A stretch of DNA of 64,000 nt from Argentina anserina (GCF_933775445.1 NC_065875.1:11669001-11733000), one strand, 5' to 3'. Positions 1 to 12,248 are shown, counted from the first letter of the stretch. The notes: a model not told the origin generated them from the letters alone. A program made the numbers and translations.

Positions 1-326
1 TCTTTATCACATTGACGTCCTCTCAAAGGATATTTAGATAAGTAGTGTTCTCCTCGAGCACTATTAGGGAAAGTAAGAAAAGATGAGTCACATTGTATTC
101 TTGTCTCCTAGAAGTTCCCTCATACTTTCATAGATTGCTATCAACCCTGAACCCATCATGGAATGATGATAATATTGAAATTTTCCATGTGCAAAATTTA
201 TGGATGTGAATCAAGAATGATGTGAATCAAATATAGTAGAATAAGAAGTAGGAACTAGCTATGGATACTTAGCTAATATATAGACCAAGAAAGGAAACAA
301 ATGTAGTTGGATTTTAGGCAAAAGTA
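1..326. other. Intergenic; faint extra copy of the downstream tandem unit
   Basis: No gene is visible. Around 121-165 the text (catac-ttt-cata-gattgcta, then caaccctgaacccatcatgg) resembles the start of the 380-bp units that begin at 327. It may therefore be an older, diverged relic of the same repeat. The rest is AT-rich and unrecognised. Confidence 0.4.
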
Positions 327-1318
327 GTGAACTAGTGATATGAAAACAATAAACAAAACTCATACCTTTATAGGTTACTAGCAACCCGTGAACCCATTAT
401 GGAAGAATGACACTAGCAACTAAATTTGCCTCATTGTTGTTGGAGAAAGTCTATATAAGAGCAGCATGCAACACATACAGAACATCAGCTTATTTGCATT
501 CTTGTACTTCTTACGAAAATAAGTTATAAAATTCAGGTAAATGTTTTGTATAAATCTCTTTGTCTAAATAGTTTTATCTTAGAAATAATGTTTGTTTTAG
601 AAGATAAGTAATAAATGATATGCTAATTATTGATGTTGAACTGATGGTTTATATTGTTATGTTCTAGATTAATAATGGCAAGTAGTAGTGGACGGGGAAA
701 TGATTCGTGAAGTAATGATATGAAAGCAATAAACAAAACTCATACCTTTATAGGTTACTAGCAACCCGTGAACCCATTATGGAAGAATGACACTAGCAAC
801 TAAATTTGCCTCATTGTTGTTGGAGAAGGTCTATATAAGAGCAGCATACAACACATACAGAACATCAGCTTATTTGCATTCTTGTACTTCTTACAAAAAT
901 AAGTTGTAAAATTTAGGTAAATTTTTTGTATAAATCTCTTTGTCTAAATAGTTTTATCTTAAAAATAATGTTTGTTTTATAAGATAAGTAATAAATTATA
1001 TGCTAATTATTGATGTTGAACTGATGGTTTATATTGTTATGTTCTAGATCAATAATGGCAAGTACTAGTGGATGGGGAAATTATCCGTGAACTAGTGATA
1101 TGAAAGCAATAAACAAAACTCATACTTTTATAGGTTACTAGCAACCCGTGAACCCATTATGGAAGAATGACAATAGCAACTAAATTTGCCTTATTGTTGT
1201 TGGAGAATGTCTATATAAGAGCAGCATGCAACACATACAGAACATCAGCTTATTTGCATTCTTGTACTTCTTACGAAAATAAGTTGTAAATTTCAGGTAA
1301 ATGTTTTGTATAAATCTC
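327..1318 (+). repeat. 380-bp tandem repeat carrying a promoter and leader, 2.6 copies
   Basis: Units start at 327, 707 and 1087, exactly 380 bp apart, and differ by only a few substitutions. Each has a TATA-like ctatataag (451, 831, 1211), a leader ending in a donor-like aggtaaat, an intron-like AT-rich stretch, and an acceptor-like ttctag. In the first two units an ATG follows at 674 and 1054, and its frame stops after about 11 codons. The third unit is cut at about 1318 and joins the body of the hAT transposase relic. The simplest reading is that the promoter/5' leader of the hAT element has been tandemly duplicated. Confidence 0.85.
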
Positions 1319-3399
1319 TATAGTCAAATTCGATGATATCGGGAAGAAACAATTAGTTACTAATGTCATTAAAATTGCTAAAAGTGTAACTAATTACATA
1401 TACAATCATGGTTGGGTGTTAGCAGAGATGTGGAGCATCATTCATGGAGATTTGGTTCGTCCAGGAAAAACTCGATTTGCGACAAATCACATTGCCATCG
1501 ATAGCATCTTAAAATATAAAAGCAAGCTTGAGAACATTGTTTACAAGCAGCAAATGGATCGAGCATTCAACAAGCAGAACCAAAGAAGGCAACATGGTAG
1601 AAAGAAGAATTTTAGACGGGAGTTTTTTGGATGGTATGGAAACGGTGCATAAAATATATAAGCCTTTGTATGAGATACTTCGAATTGTTGACACAGAAAT
1701 CCAACCGACCATGCCAATATTATATGACATGTTTCAAAGAGTTAAGCAAGAAATATCGCAGATGCCAGGAAAGCAGTGGGTGCTTGACATCATTAAAAAT
1801 CGATGGGACAAAACATTGAGCCAACCATTGCATGCAACAAGTATTAGTTTAAAAATTATATACTCTATCTCTAAGTACATTTATATCTTTAACCTAATAT
1901 GGTATGTAACTTCTTGGTTTCTTATTTGTAACGCATTTTTTGAATCCAAATTTTCATTATACACCCGAGGTCGGTCATGGGAGAATTTTTTCTAAAGTAA
2001 TTAGTAAAGTGTTCGAACAATATACAAGAATCAGATTCGGTGTTGGTGTTGTGGATACTTTTCTAGATGAGGTAATTTTAAATTTATTACAAAGTTTAAA
2101 ATATTGGACAATCAGTATACCCGATTTTCAAATGGTTAATGCAGATCGTATGCTTTCGGGATGCAAAAGGATCATTTGGCCAAACATTAGCAAAAAAAAC
2201 AAGAGGGACCAGAAGTTCAGGTTTGTAGTTTATATGAATTTTCAACATTTATGAAAGTTGATGTAGTTCGTGGTAACCAACTATAGTTCATTTACAGCTG
2301 ATTGGTGGGCACAATGGGGGTATATTGCACCAAACATATCAAGAATTGCCATACGTATTTTAGCACAAACAGCTTCATCTTCTGCTTGTGAAAAAAATTG
2401 GAGTACTTTTGCTCTTATTCATACAAAACAAAGGAACCGTCTTACATATCAGAAGTTGGAAAAACTCGTATACTGCTACTACAATATGAAGTTACGACTA
2501 CGTGATAAACGAGCAAAGGATAAGGTGATCAATGAAAACAACTATATTGATCTACTTCATGTTGCTAGTGAACCACTTCAAAATGGCATTGATCCTCTTC
2601 ATGATTAGATTATGCCTGCACACCTCGATGATGAAAATGGCAACCCTCCTCCACATGTCGTAGAAAAGGCAACTGATTTTAGAATTGATATAAACAAGGT
2701 ATTATCTGATGAAGTTGGAGACCCGGGAGATGATTCTGATAATCCTAGTGTGTGGGGCGGTGTAGCAACTCCAGATAGTTCAAATAGTGATGATGATGAT
2801 GCTAGTGGTGGTGGTGGTGGTGGTGGTGGTAATGGTGGTAATTGTGATGGTATTGGTGGAAGTAAACAAAGTGGTGGAGATACAAGGTTTAAATATGGAC
2901 AATCTTATGTAGGTGGAGAATTTGAGCAGTTTACTTGTGAAAGTAATTTTGATCATGCTACCCAAGATGAGAATCATGGATCTAGAGCAGGCGGTCATGG
3001 TGTACAACAGCAAAATAAGTGCAGGAGGAGGACAAAAGGAGTCATTGATGATCAAAGTATTTCATCTGATGTTAGTTCAGTTGCCGTAAGTTTTTATTCT
3101 ATCAGTTTAGGCACAGAGCACAGTGGGATGTCAAACGATCACATGAAGCCAACTATCAATATGGTCATCTTACTTACAATTATGGTCAGTTTGGAGACGT
3201 TTATGATCAATTATCGAGTTGGGCTCATCCTTACTATCCCATTCTCGGAGAAACTGTTGGTAGCTCAAAAGAGATATATGACTATCATGTTAACCATTAC
3301 AATTCGTACTATATGACTCGTATGTATTGGGCAGAGTATTGTAGTTTTATTGACCAACGTGCATCTTTTCAAGCACCTAGAGCCTCTTTCTGGTACTAG
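1319..3399 (+). pseudogene. hAT superfamily transposase, broken
   Basis: The translated pieces match the plant hAT transposase layout. Around 1330-1560 lies the conserved central block (a GKKQLVTNVIKIAK-like stretch, then YNHGWVL and DLVRPGKTRFATN). The C-terminal hAT dimerisation domain lies at about 2290-2520 (SSACEKNWSTFA, then RNRLTYQKLEKLVY). A low-complexity acidic/Gly tail follows at 2612-3070, with an Asp run and then a (GGT)n Gly run. The pieces sit in different frames with intervening stops. There is no start codon in frame and the N-terminal BED zinc finger region is missing, replaced by the 380-bp promoter repeats. The last coding remnant, a Tyr-rich tail, ends at a TAG at 3397. 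This copy cannot encode an active transposase. Confidence 0.85.
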
Positions 3400-3464
3400 A
3401 TAAAATTAATAATTGTATTTGTTTATATGTAATTCAATAATAAATAAATAAATAATTTCGGAAG

Positions 3465-4349
3465 AGGAACGATATTTTTTTTCCAATATCCCCGATATAT
3501 CTCCGATATATCTGATATCTCCCTTTTTAAGAAAAACGATATATCCCCTGATATCGATATTTTAAACCTTAATTTGAGTTGTGCTCTAACAGCTAGCCAC
3601 TAATTAATTTTTAGATTCAACGGTAGAGAATGATAAATAAGTCAGTTGTTGTAGGTATCTCCGTAATACATTGTTCCCCACCATTCGATTTCGACTTAAT
3701 AACAATTGAGTACGTGAGTATGAGTATGAGTGTATGACTACTATGATACCTTTGCCCTACTTTAGTTGGTAGTGAACCACATGATATATGTTTCACAGAT
3801 TATGATGGTTAAGTTCGAGTTGGATGGTTGATAGAACCTGGCTAGTACTGTTGTGGCTACCCTTTATGCATTGGCGGGGGGAAATTTAATACACAATATG
3901 AAGGGCGGTCGCAAGGATGAACTTATGACAAAGTTTTGATTATCTATTTGCCGGATCATCCTCAATATACTTTAGAGGTAAATATTTCATTTTCTCTCGT
4001 ATTTGCGATATTTTTCCGATAATATAAAATATCTCCGATATTTACGATATATCCGATATATCTTCGATATTTTGGAAAAATATAAGAAAATTTTAACTTA
4101 AAATATTATCTCAACTTTAGGATGTCTCAGACTCTCGAAAATTTTTTTTTAGTTAATTAATCACCTCGAGGGATATAAAAATGAAGACTAGAATAATAGT
4201 CACACAATTGGCTAATTTTTAATTTTTTGTAAAAATATATTCGGATGAGGGGTGAATATTTAAGTCTCAACTCTTAAGAGCAAGGTTCAAAATATCAGTA
4301 TCGGTAGATATATCGTTTTTTATTTTATAAATGAGATATCAAATATATC
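3465..4349. repeat. Spacer with clusters of GATATATC-type palindromic motifs
   Basis: Just after the transposase relic, at 3476-3560, and again at 4005-4080 and 4290-4345, short motifs such as ccgatatatc, tgatatc and cgatat recur. Another cluster follows the second 3' copy at 4800-4870. They look like subterminal repeats that a transposase could bind, but this is inference. The DNA between them (3570-4000) holds no recognisable gene. Confidence 0.5.
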
Positions 4350-4721
4350 GGAGGACAAGAAGAGCTATTGATGATCAAAGTATTCTATTTGATGTTGCTT
4401 CAGTTGCCTCAAGTGTTGATTCTATCAGTTTAGGCACATAGCATAGTGGGATGTCAAACTAATCACATTAAGTCAACTATCAATCTAGTTATCATATTTA
4501 CAATTATGATCAATTTGAAGAAGTATCTGATCAATTATCGAGTTTGATTTATCATTATTATCTATTTCTCAGAGAAACTGTCAGTAACTCGAAAGAAAAT
4601 ATATGACTATCATATCAACCACTACAATTCTTATTATATGGCTCATATGTCGTGGGCAGAATATTGTAGTTTGTTAACCAACGTGCGTATTGTTAACCAT
4701 CTAGAGTCTTTCTGGTACTAG
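4350..4721 (+). pseudogene. Second, decayed copy of the hAT transposase 3' end
   Basis: This stretch aligns by eye with 3031-3399: the shared order is ggaggacaa, attgatgatcaaagtatt, ttaggcaca, catagtgggatgtcaaac, and finally tctttctggtactag. The homology continues past the stop, with gtaattcaataataaata present at 3429 and again at 4750. It has more substitutions and small deletions than the first copy. It was probably produced by segmental duplication or a second insertion of the same family. Confidence 0.8.
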
Positions 4722-4879
4722 ATAAAATTCATAATTATATTTGTTTGTATGTAATTCAATAATAAATAAATAATTTCGGAACATGAACAATATATTTTAT
4801 CTAATATTCCTAATATATCTCCGATATATTTGATATCTTCATTTTTTTTAAACGATATGTCTGCCGATATGTAATTCCT

Positions 4880-5714
4880 AATCGTGTTTGTGTAATGATT
4901 CAAGCAAAAACTTCCCATCTACGGCATATCTGCCACGACAAAAAACGCAATACTAAGCATATCTCAGATTGATGTCTGTGAGACTGTGACGATGTGCTCT
5001 GTACTTTATACATGCATGCAGACATACATATATATCAGAAATAAGAATGACAAAGTGAAAGGAGGTCGAAAGAGTGTATGTATATATATGTTTCCATTTC
5101 CATATTTTTGACACTGATCATATGAGCAGCCAAGTTTGCAGTAGTAATGGCATGCTGATCTAGTTGGTGTTGGAGTTCTACTCATCATCGGGGACCCAGT
5201 TATACATCTATAGAAACATGTCATTGTTTCACTTTTAAATGGGTCTTCTATAGTACCGGAATGCACATATTTCAAGCATATTTATCATAAATATCAAAAT
5301 TTTAATTATATTTTACAAGAATTATTGTGATGAAAAAGAAGAGATAAATGATAAAAAAACAAAAAATATATATTTTTATAATATTTTATAACCATTGGAT
5401 TATTAAGGATATGATTGTCTTTTCATTTAAAATGATATTTTTATTTTATTTTATTTTAATTGTTGACGTGATAATGTGACATGACATGCTACATATGATT
5501 ATGACGTCGAATTTAGCGCCATATTATGGCGCCCTAACAATCCTCTTCATGTGCACTTACAATTTTTAGTAACGGTCCTTAAGCACATTTATGGCGTAGT
5601 CGTGAACCTTTATGCAGTGATCGAAGTTTTCATTTATATTTTCTAACCTCTACAAACAAAACTTTTAACTTTCCCTGCTTACAGACAAGTGTAGGCTAAT
5701 GAATTTCTCTTTGT

Positions 5715-5748
<34 letters not shown>
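4880..5748. other. Intergenic, AT-rich; TA microsatellite at the right end
   Basis: No gene is recognised. Short open frames around 5006-5275 have no domain similarity I can name and no plausible start or splice context. A (TA)n tract of about 30 bp occupies 5718-5748 and is the site into which the next element inserted. Confidence 0.5.
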
Positions 5749-5751
<3 letters not shown>

Positions 5752-6149
5752 CCTATCCAGAGTGAAGCTTCACTCTGAAATTACAGAGTGAAGTTCTAAT
5801 TTTGGCACATTTTTTGGTCAATTTGTTTTACCATAAGTGATTCAATATTTAGGTATGCTATTTAAGATCATCTCTACAAAATTTCATCTAATTCGGACAT
5901 CGTTAAGGTATTGAAATTAGATTAAATCAATGAATTAATTAAAACTGTTCAACTGTGAACCGTTCATGTAAATCTCAATTTTGAAAGCTCAAACTATAGT
6001 CAAATTCGATGAAAGTTTGTAGAGATAATCTTCAATATCATACATAAATATTGAATCGCTTATAGTGAAAATATTTGACCGAAAAGTGTGCCAAAATTGG
6101 AACTTCACTCTGTAATTTCAGAGTGAAGCTTCACTCTGGATAGGAACTG
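5749..6149. mobile_element. Fold-back MITE (401 bp) in a TA microsatellite
   Basis: The element is almost entirely palindromic. The left end gtccctatccagagtgaag is matched in reverse complement by the right end, which reads ggataggaactg. Inner blocks pair too: tttggcacattttttggtca with tgaccgaaaagtgtgccaaa, and taagtgattcaatattta with its complement near 6040. The centre is near 5950. TA repeats flank both sides, compatible with a TA target duplication. There is no coding capacity. The superfamily is uncertain. Confidence 0.85.
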
Positions 6150-6163
6150 TATATATATATATA

Positions 6164-6522
6164 CAGGTGGGATCGAGAGCGGACATCCGCAAGTGCGGAC
6201 GTCGCCACTTCTGGTCACCAGCGAGCGCAACGACGACGCGGAAGCTGCCGGCTGTGCTCCCCCCTCTCGATGCTCTTGATGTGCCGGTTAGAGCTCCATC
6301 GTCAGCCCATAACGACCGGAATATGTAAAGTTCTTATAAACTTGAATTTTTTGGAAATTTGCAGATTCCAGCTACCGTGGTCCGGCGATGGAGCTCCAAC
6401 CGGCACAGAAAAGAGCGCCGGGAGGGGGGCACGGCTAGTACCTTCCGCGTTGTCGTTGCGCGTCGCCGGTGGTTCGAAGCAGCGACGTCCGCACTTGTGG
6501 ATGTCCACTCTCGATCCTCTCC

Positions 6523-6524
<2 letters not shown>
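6164..6524. mobile_element. GC-rich fold-back MITE (~360 bp), adjacent to the previous one
   Basis: The left arm at 6170-6206 (gatcgagagcggacatccgc, then aagtgcggacgtcgc) is matched in reverse complement by the right arm at 6481-6516. Inner blocks also pair, for example gtgccggttagagctccatc against the complement of 6390-6405. The element sits between TA repeat on the left and (TG)n(TA)n on the right. Its high GC content contrasts with the surroundings. Open frames through it are by-products of the hairpin. Confidence 0.85.
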
Positions 6525-6562
<38 letters not shown>

Positions 6563-6616
6563 GTCTAATTCATAGTTTGCAACTGATGCATGCGAATCTG
6601 ATCGACCATGTGATAT

Positions 6617-8167
6617 GAGCACTTTGTGCGACGTTTTTAACATGTTTTTACCTCAATTTGTACTTTGCTTAGCCCTTATTGTTGTACTATTGAGTCATTG
6701 AGTCGTAGTAAGAGTCTTGAGCGGTATTGGATGCATTTTTGTGCTTACATGAGTTAAAACGCATAATTGGTTTATAGTCCTAGTTTGACTAGGAATCCTT
6801 GTTAGGTTTTGAAACTAATTATCTCTTACTTATGATTTTATTTTCTTATTTTCAGATTGGATTGAAGAGATAAGTAAAGAAAAAAAGATGGTGCCAAGTC
6901 ATGCAACAATTAAATAGAAGATGATCATTAAAGGCATAAAACATGGCATGTTTTAGGGAATAAAACATGACATGTTTTAGGGATTAAAGCATGACATGTT
7001 TTAGGGGATAAAACTTTCCATGTTTTAGGGATTAAAGCATGGCATGTTTATAGGAAGAAAGAAGCAATTTCAAACCCTCCATCTTTCCTCTATATATACA
7101 TGGCTTCACCTCTCAAATATGATGACTTCTCATTAGCATTCAAGAGCCAAAACTCTACCAAAACACCACCATAAACTTCCCTCACAAATTAGCCAAGCCG
7201 TCCACCCCAAAACCATCATCATCTCCACCGAGTTTCACCATTGAAGACACACCTCCAAGGTTCATACAACGTGTGATTCTCGCAACTCATCTCCATGGCT
7301 TCGTCTATTTGTGTTAATCTACAATTCTTTGTCTATGAAGATTGTAAGTTGTTGTTTATGTGGAAATATTGGTTTTGTATTTGTTTTAAATTTCAGTTGT
7401 ATTTGATATTTTTTTGAGACTATGCCAAATCTATGTTCTTATAATTAATGAGTTTGTATTTATATTGTTGTGTTCTAATCATCTTTCTCATATTTTTAGA
7501 TAATTTTCAGATATGTGCATATGAATTTAGTGGTTGGATGCAATCCCTAAGATTGTGTTTGAGTGCTAGATTCATCAACCATATTGACACAAATCGAATC
7601 ATGCCCTAAGTAGGTTCGGTTTGTGTTGATTAAAAGTGGTAAAAAATTCTGGAAATTTGCATGTGAAACCATGGTGGGTGACGCCACACATGAAACATGT
7701 CTCCAACAAAGATTTGGTGTTTAAATGTAATCTTGTTTGATTTCTACTCTAAGTGTTATTGAATTCGATTGCATGCAAATTTAGATTAGGCCCTAAGTCA
7801 ATCTAAATGTTAATTGAAATCTTGCATGATTAGATGATCCCCTAAGGCTCTAATTGTATTGGTGTCTAAAAAATATGTAATTGGTCGAATTAGAATGCAT
7901 GATAGGTTCGAACTTGTAATTATGTGGTGTAATGGTAAATTTTGGTTTAAGTTTGTTAAAGAGAAGTCGATCATGTAAATAGTAATTTAGGTTTTATTTT
8001 AGTAGTTAATAATCAATCTCAAACCCCCCATTATTTGTTAACACTAAAAGTTTAGAATTCCCTTCAATTCCCCGGAAAGAACGATCCCTGCTTATTCTAT
8101 ACTAATGATGATGTTTTACAGGGTTTATTATAGACGTTTTAACAAAACGCTCTATCACCATGCCCTA
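6617..8167 (+). repeat. Dispersed repeat R1, copy 1 (possibly LTR-derived)
   Basis: Long collinear similarity links this stretch to 37258-40206. Shared landmarks are actttgtgc.acgtt, tttgtactttgcttagccct, a TATA-like ctatatatac followed by ccaaaactctaccaaaa, gtgggtgacgccacacatg, and the right end tttattatagacgtttt. Copy 1 lacks about 300 bp present in copy 2 near 37440-37740. The right part is cut by a CACTA element. There is no coding region. The TATA signal and the cca/tgg-rich leader suggest an LTR or a non-autonomous retroelement, but I could not find paired LTRs. Confidence 0.65.
6941..7060. repeat. 24-bp minisatellite, 5 units
   Basis: Units begin at 6941, 6965, 6989, 7013 and 7037. 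The core is acatgacatgttttaggg, with aataaa or attaaag between units. The core is itself a near-palindrome (acatg/catgt). Copy 2 of R1 does not show this expansion, so it arose after the copies separated or was lost in the other. Confidence 0.85.
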
Positions 8168-11100
8168 CACTACTACAAAAATAGTGATACACAACACAAC
8201 TCATACAACCAAGTGAAGACCACGGCTTGTCTGATAAGTCCAACCCCTTCATACAACTAAGATTATGAAATTTTGTTGTGTTAATGGTGATAAATGAAAA
8301 GAATAATTTTTGGTTTTATCATACAACAAAGATTAATATTTTCTATTGTATGTATATCCTCCATCAAGCACCCTCAAAATGCAGAATTATAGAGACAACA
8401 AAATTATATGGCGCAGTTGTATAACTTTAACAAGACAATACACAATATCATTTTTTTGTTGTGTGAGAGAAGCTCATTTTGGTTATCAAACCCCTTATTT
8501 TGGCCGATCAAGTTTTCAACATGTGCGAGGGGATGCCAATTGCATTTGGTAGATGACTTATACAACAAAAAATAAAAAACAAGTTGTTTGAAAAAGATCT
8601 AACAGTAATTCACACAATTGTTACTACAACTCTGTTGTGTGAGTATGTTTCCATATTTCTTTTCCATGTTTAGGGGATGTCAATTGCATTAGGTAGATGA
8701 CTTATACAACAAAACATAAAGAGTTGTATTGTTTGAACAATATCTCAAAGTAATTCACATAACTGTTACTTGATATTCTGTTGTGTGTGTATGTTTCCGT
8801 ATTTCTTTCCATGTTTCAACACATGGTAGAGAAATACCAATTGCATTTGATAGATGACTTATACAACAAATCATAAAGAGTGGTGTTGTTTGAATAAGAT
8901 CTCAAAGTAACTCACACAAGTGTTAATTTTCCCTCTGTTGTGAGTATGTTTTCACATTTCTTCTCATATCTACTAGTTACCACCTTGTGCAATTAGTAAA
9001 ACACCAACAAAATATACATGATGATAATGTTTTTATGTTGTGTGATCATTTTTAGTGTTTAGGGTTTAGGATTTGACATTTAAAATGAAAATCCTATTTT
9101 AGATTTAAAAAAAATTAGTATTATTTAAATTATTTAAGAAATATAAATATTTGAAAAGCTAAATAAATAAAATGCTAGTATTTAGTCACGTAGGCAATGT
9201 TTGACTTTTTATTATTTCTTAAATTACTGAAAATTTTCATAAAATTTTAAAAATATCTTCATTGGCAAAAAAAAATCTCAAAAAGTTTTTTACAATCTTG
9301 CCCTAATATGCTCTATTCTATGGTGTAAAAAATTTCACGTACTTATACACGTGTAACATGGATGCCCTTGAGAGGGTATGCGGATACTTATAGTGAGTAG
9401 TTAATATTTAGGGATTGACCGCATTGTACCAAAACTATATTTCACTATGACGATCTCATCCTACAGTCGATTTTTGAAAATGTAGTATATTCAATATAGT
9501 TGATCTAGAACGACATACGTTGATATATAACGTAGTAAAAATGTTATACACCATTAATACACATGTTGTGCTTCAAATGACAAATAGGCACAAACTGAAA
9601 ATTCAATCAATCGTAAGATAGTATATTGTATGCCATTAACAAAACACTTGTATGGTACCAAATCGACATGTTTTGCGGCAATGTTTAGATCTCGATCCGC
9701 AATGTTAACCATAAATAATGTGCGATACTTATTACATGAAGTTGTTCTTAACTATTTTCTCATAACTTATTTCTTCGATTTACTTGATCTTAAAGGAAAT
9801 TGAATCGTACGTAAGATGTGATCTTTGTAGTGAAATATACTTTTACACATTACAAGGTTCGATCACCTATTTGCGACAAGATGCACGATTCACCCTAAAC
9901 AAAATTAAGAAATAATAATATTCTCACAACAAGAAATACTTGAAGTATAATATATCAACGTTTGACAAGAAGCATAACCTCAATGTTTTCTATCCTTTAC
10001 TACAAGAAGTATAATAGCCCTTAATAACCATTTATGTTGCGCATCCACAAAAGGTAAATTATTTTACTTATAGGGAGTTATATGAAGATTCTAATGCTCT
10101 TTCATGATATGTATTCACTTATCCAATATTTCTAGTTCAATTAAATTTACGATTGTCTTTGTTTTCCTTGAAACTGTAAATGGCTGTTATATATTGCAAT
10201 TTGTATTGTTATGAATTCTGCTTGGTTCATTCTTACCATGTTACATTGATATGTAGGGGTGATACTTTTTCTTGTCTAGTTCCAACTTCCCTTTCTCTCT
10301 TCTCGATTTGGTGGTTTATTGCTCTATGTTTCCCTTCAATCACTGTTTTTGTCAAATGGTATCGAACTGAAGGTAAATTCCCTTCTAACTGAGTTTCTAT
10401 GTTGAGAATTGATTGGTTTTGGAGCAGTAGAAATTGACTTTGGATTTTAATTGGATTTGCATGTCAAATTTGGGGAGATTTGGAGGAAGATTACATGTTA
10501 GACTTGCATTGGAGAAAATGGTGGAGTTTCAGCATTACAAATTCTCATTTTAGGATAAGTTAAAGTAAACTCTTCCCCCGTATGCTATTGTATTGCTACT
10601 GTGTTGTTCTTGGTTATGATTTGGCATCTAATCAACTCTATAACCTTATTTGAGGAGATGTGGTGCATTGGAGATAGATTTTGGCTGATTGGAAACCAAA
10701 GGGAAAGCAAAGGAGCCTCTATTGATCAATTATGTCTTTAAGGTGAGCTATTCCCAGCCTTGGTACTACTGTGTTGGTGAATGAAGTTAACTGGAAATAG
10801 TATTGGTTGTAACTTCCTCAGTTACTTAAATGTCAAAACTTACTTAGCCTATCTTTTTATCTTTCTGAACTTGACATGATTGCATTGTGGAGGCTGAGAA
10901 GTCTGTGGTGACTAAGAAATCAGCTTCATCTTATGAGATTCATGAGACTGATGCATTGGCCAATCATATCCATAAATTTTGGAGAATGTATTTCCTTAGA
11001 GCCAAGCTGATATTGATGAGATCAAGGAGAAGTACGTGGGCTAAGTTTGCCGTAGCCAAGTATATGTATGAGCTTGTACATTTTTATTCAATAGCTATTA

Positions 11101-11802
11101 GGAATCTGAAGGACTTTTGGATATTTAAATACTTGAATGACATGGTTTATGGATCTTTGGTATGATCACTATTTTAGTATTGACTTTGATTGAGTTTATA
11201 ATATGATATTGCAGTAGTTCACCCAACAAAAAAATTTAAAAGAATATGCTCTCTTTGAACTCGCACAACTAACCAAAATGAGTACAATTGAAAAGTTGGT
11301 GTATGATGAACTAGCACACAACAAAACACTAAAATAGATTGTTGTGTGATTGTCAAACACACAATGAAGATCAAATTAACATTAATTGTAAGATAGATTT
11401 CACACAACTATGTTTACATAGTATTAGTTGTCTGAAGAGCCAACTACTAAGCGCCTCTTTCGACCATCATGCCAAGGTCCATCTTCACACAACAAATTCT
11501 ATTAAAATCTTTGTTGTACAAGTTCCAAACACACAATGAAACTCAGGTTTATAGTTCGTTGCCTGATTCACAAAGATACAACAAACTCAATATGTTGCAA
11601 AACACGTTTGTTGTATGATAGAACCCAATAATATCGAGCTGCCGAGAAGCTGTCGAGGAGCTATCGAAGAGCTGCCGAGCATCACACAACGGTCATTCAC
11701 AATTGGCCATTTTCAATCACCCAAGAGCTGAACATACAATGGTTTTGCTGGCCATCATACAACTAGAATTCACTGTTGTGTATCGCTATTTTTGTAATAG
11801 TG
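8168..11802. mobile_element. CACTA (En/Spm-type) transposon, non-autonomous, 3635 bp
   Basis: The left end is cactactacaaaaatagtga followed by tacacaaca. The right end reads, in reverse complement, cactattacaaaaatagcga followed by tacacaaca. The termini thus match at about 27 of 29 positions and begin with the CACTA-class signature. The 3-bp flanks are CTA on both sides (8165-8167 and 11803-11805), as expected for this superfamily. Subterminal regions at both ends are full of ACAACA/TGTTGTGTG motifs in both orientations. No TNPA/TNPD-like transposase is readable, so it must have been moved by another copy. Internal 10.1-11.2 kb has unusual exon-like text (see findings). Confidence 0.92.
8515..8955. 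repeat. Subterminal ~150-bp tandem units inside the CACTA element, 3 copies
   Basis: Units anchored on acttatacaacaaa occur at 8555, 8700 and 8857. Each runs through aattcacacaa.tgtta, ctgttgtgtgagtatgtttc and catatttctt.tccatg to gccaattgcattt.gtagatg. Spacing is 145 and 157 bp. Tandem subterminal repeats of this kind are typical transposase-binding regions of CACTA elements. Confidence 0.85.
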
Positions 11803-11993
11803 CTAGGAGTTCACAGTTGCGCACTCATGAGGATAAATTGATTGATAAGGGGCTAAGTATGTGATAGTTGTGACGAAAGCTAGCTTTCAAGATGTTACGC
11901 GCAAGGAAAGCTCGAGTATTACGTTTTAAAAAATGAACTGATATTTGTTCCTTCTACGTATCTAAAGTTCTTAACTTCAAAAAGAAAAAGGAA

Positions 11994-12032
<39 letters not shown>

Positions 12033-12248
12033 ATTCATCTTATCAAGATGGTTGCAAATGCCTATCTAATCATGACCAACAAGTGAAAAAGGGTTTTAAA
12101 CCTACATCTATTATAAATTACATCCAACCATATTCCTTATTTAAGAGTATTTTTAGTTGTTGGAAAATAAATTCATAGAAAACCCGATTTATAATGGCTG
12201 ATGATGCATATAAAAGTCATCTAAATAAGGGTTTATATAAGCAACTCG
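11803..12248. other. Intergenic with TA microsatellite
   Basis: This contains the right CTA target duplicate of the CACTA element, a (TA)n run at 12001-12028, and AT-rich DNA without a recognisable gene. The last 8 bases (gcaactcg) are the left target duplicate of the hAT MITE that follows. Confidence 0.6.

Noticed and set aside
2780..3055. Open frame on the minus strand opposite the Gly/Asp-rich tail
   Set aside because: It is the antisense of the (GGT)n/(GAT)n low-complexity tail of the hAT relic and has no start context or domain.
6270..6643. Open frames on both strands across 6270-6643
   Set aside because: They run through the GC-rich fold-back MITE and adjacent TA/TG repeats; palindromic structure explains them.
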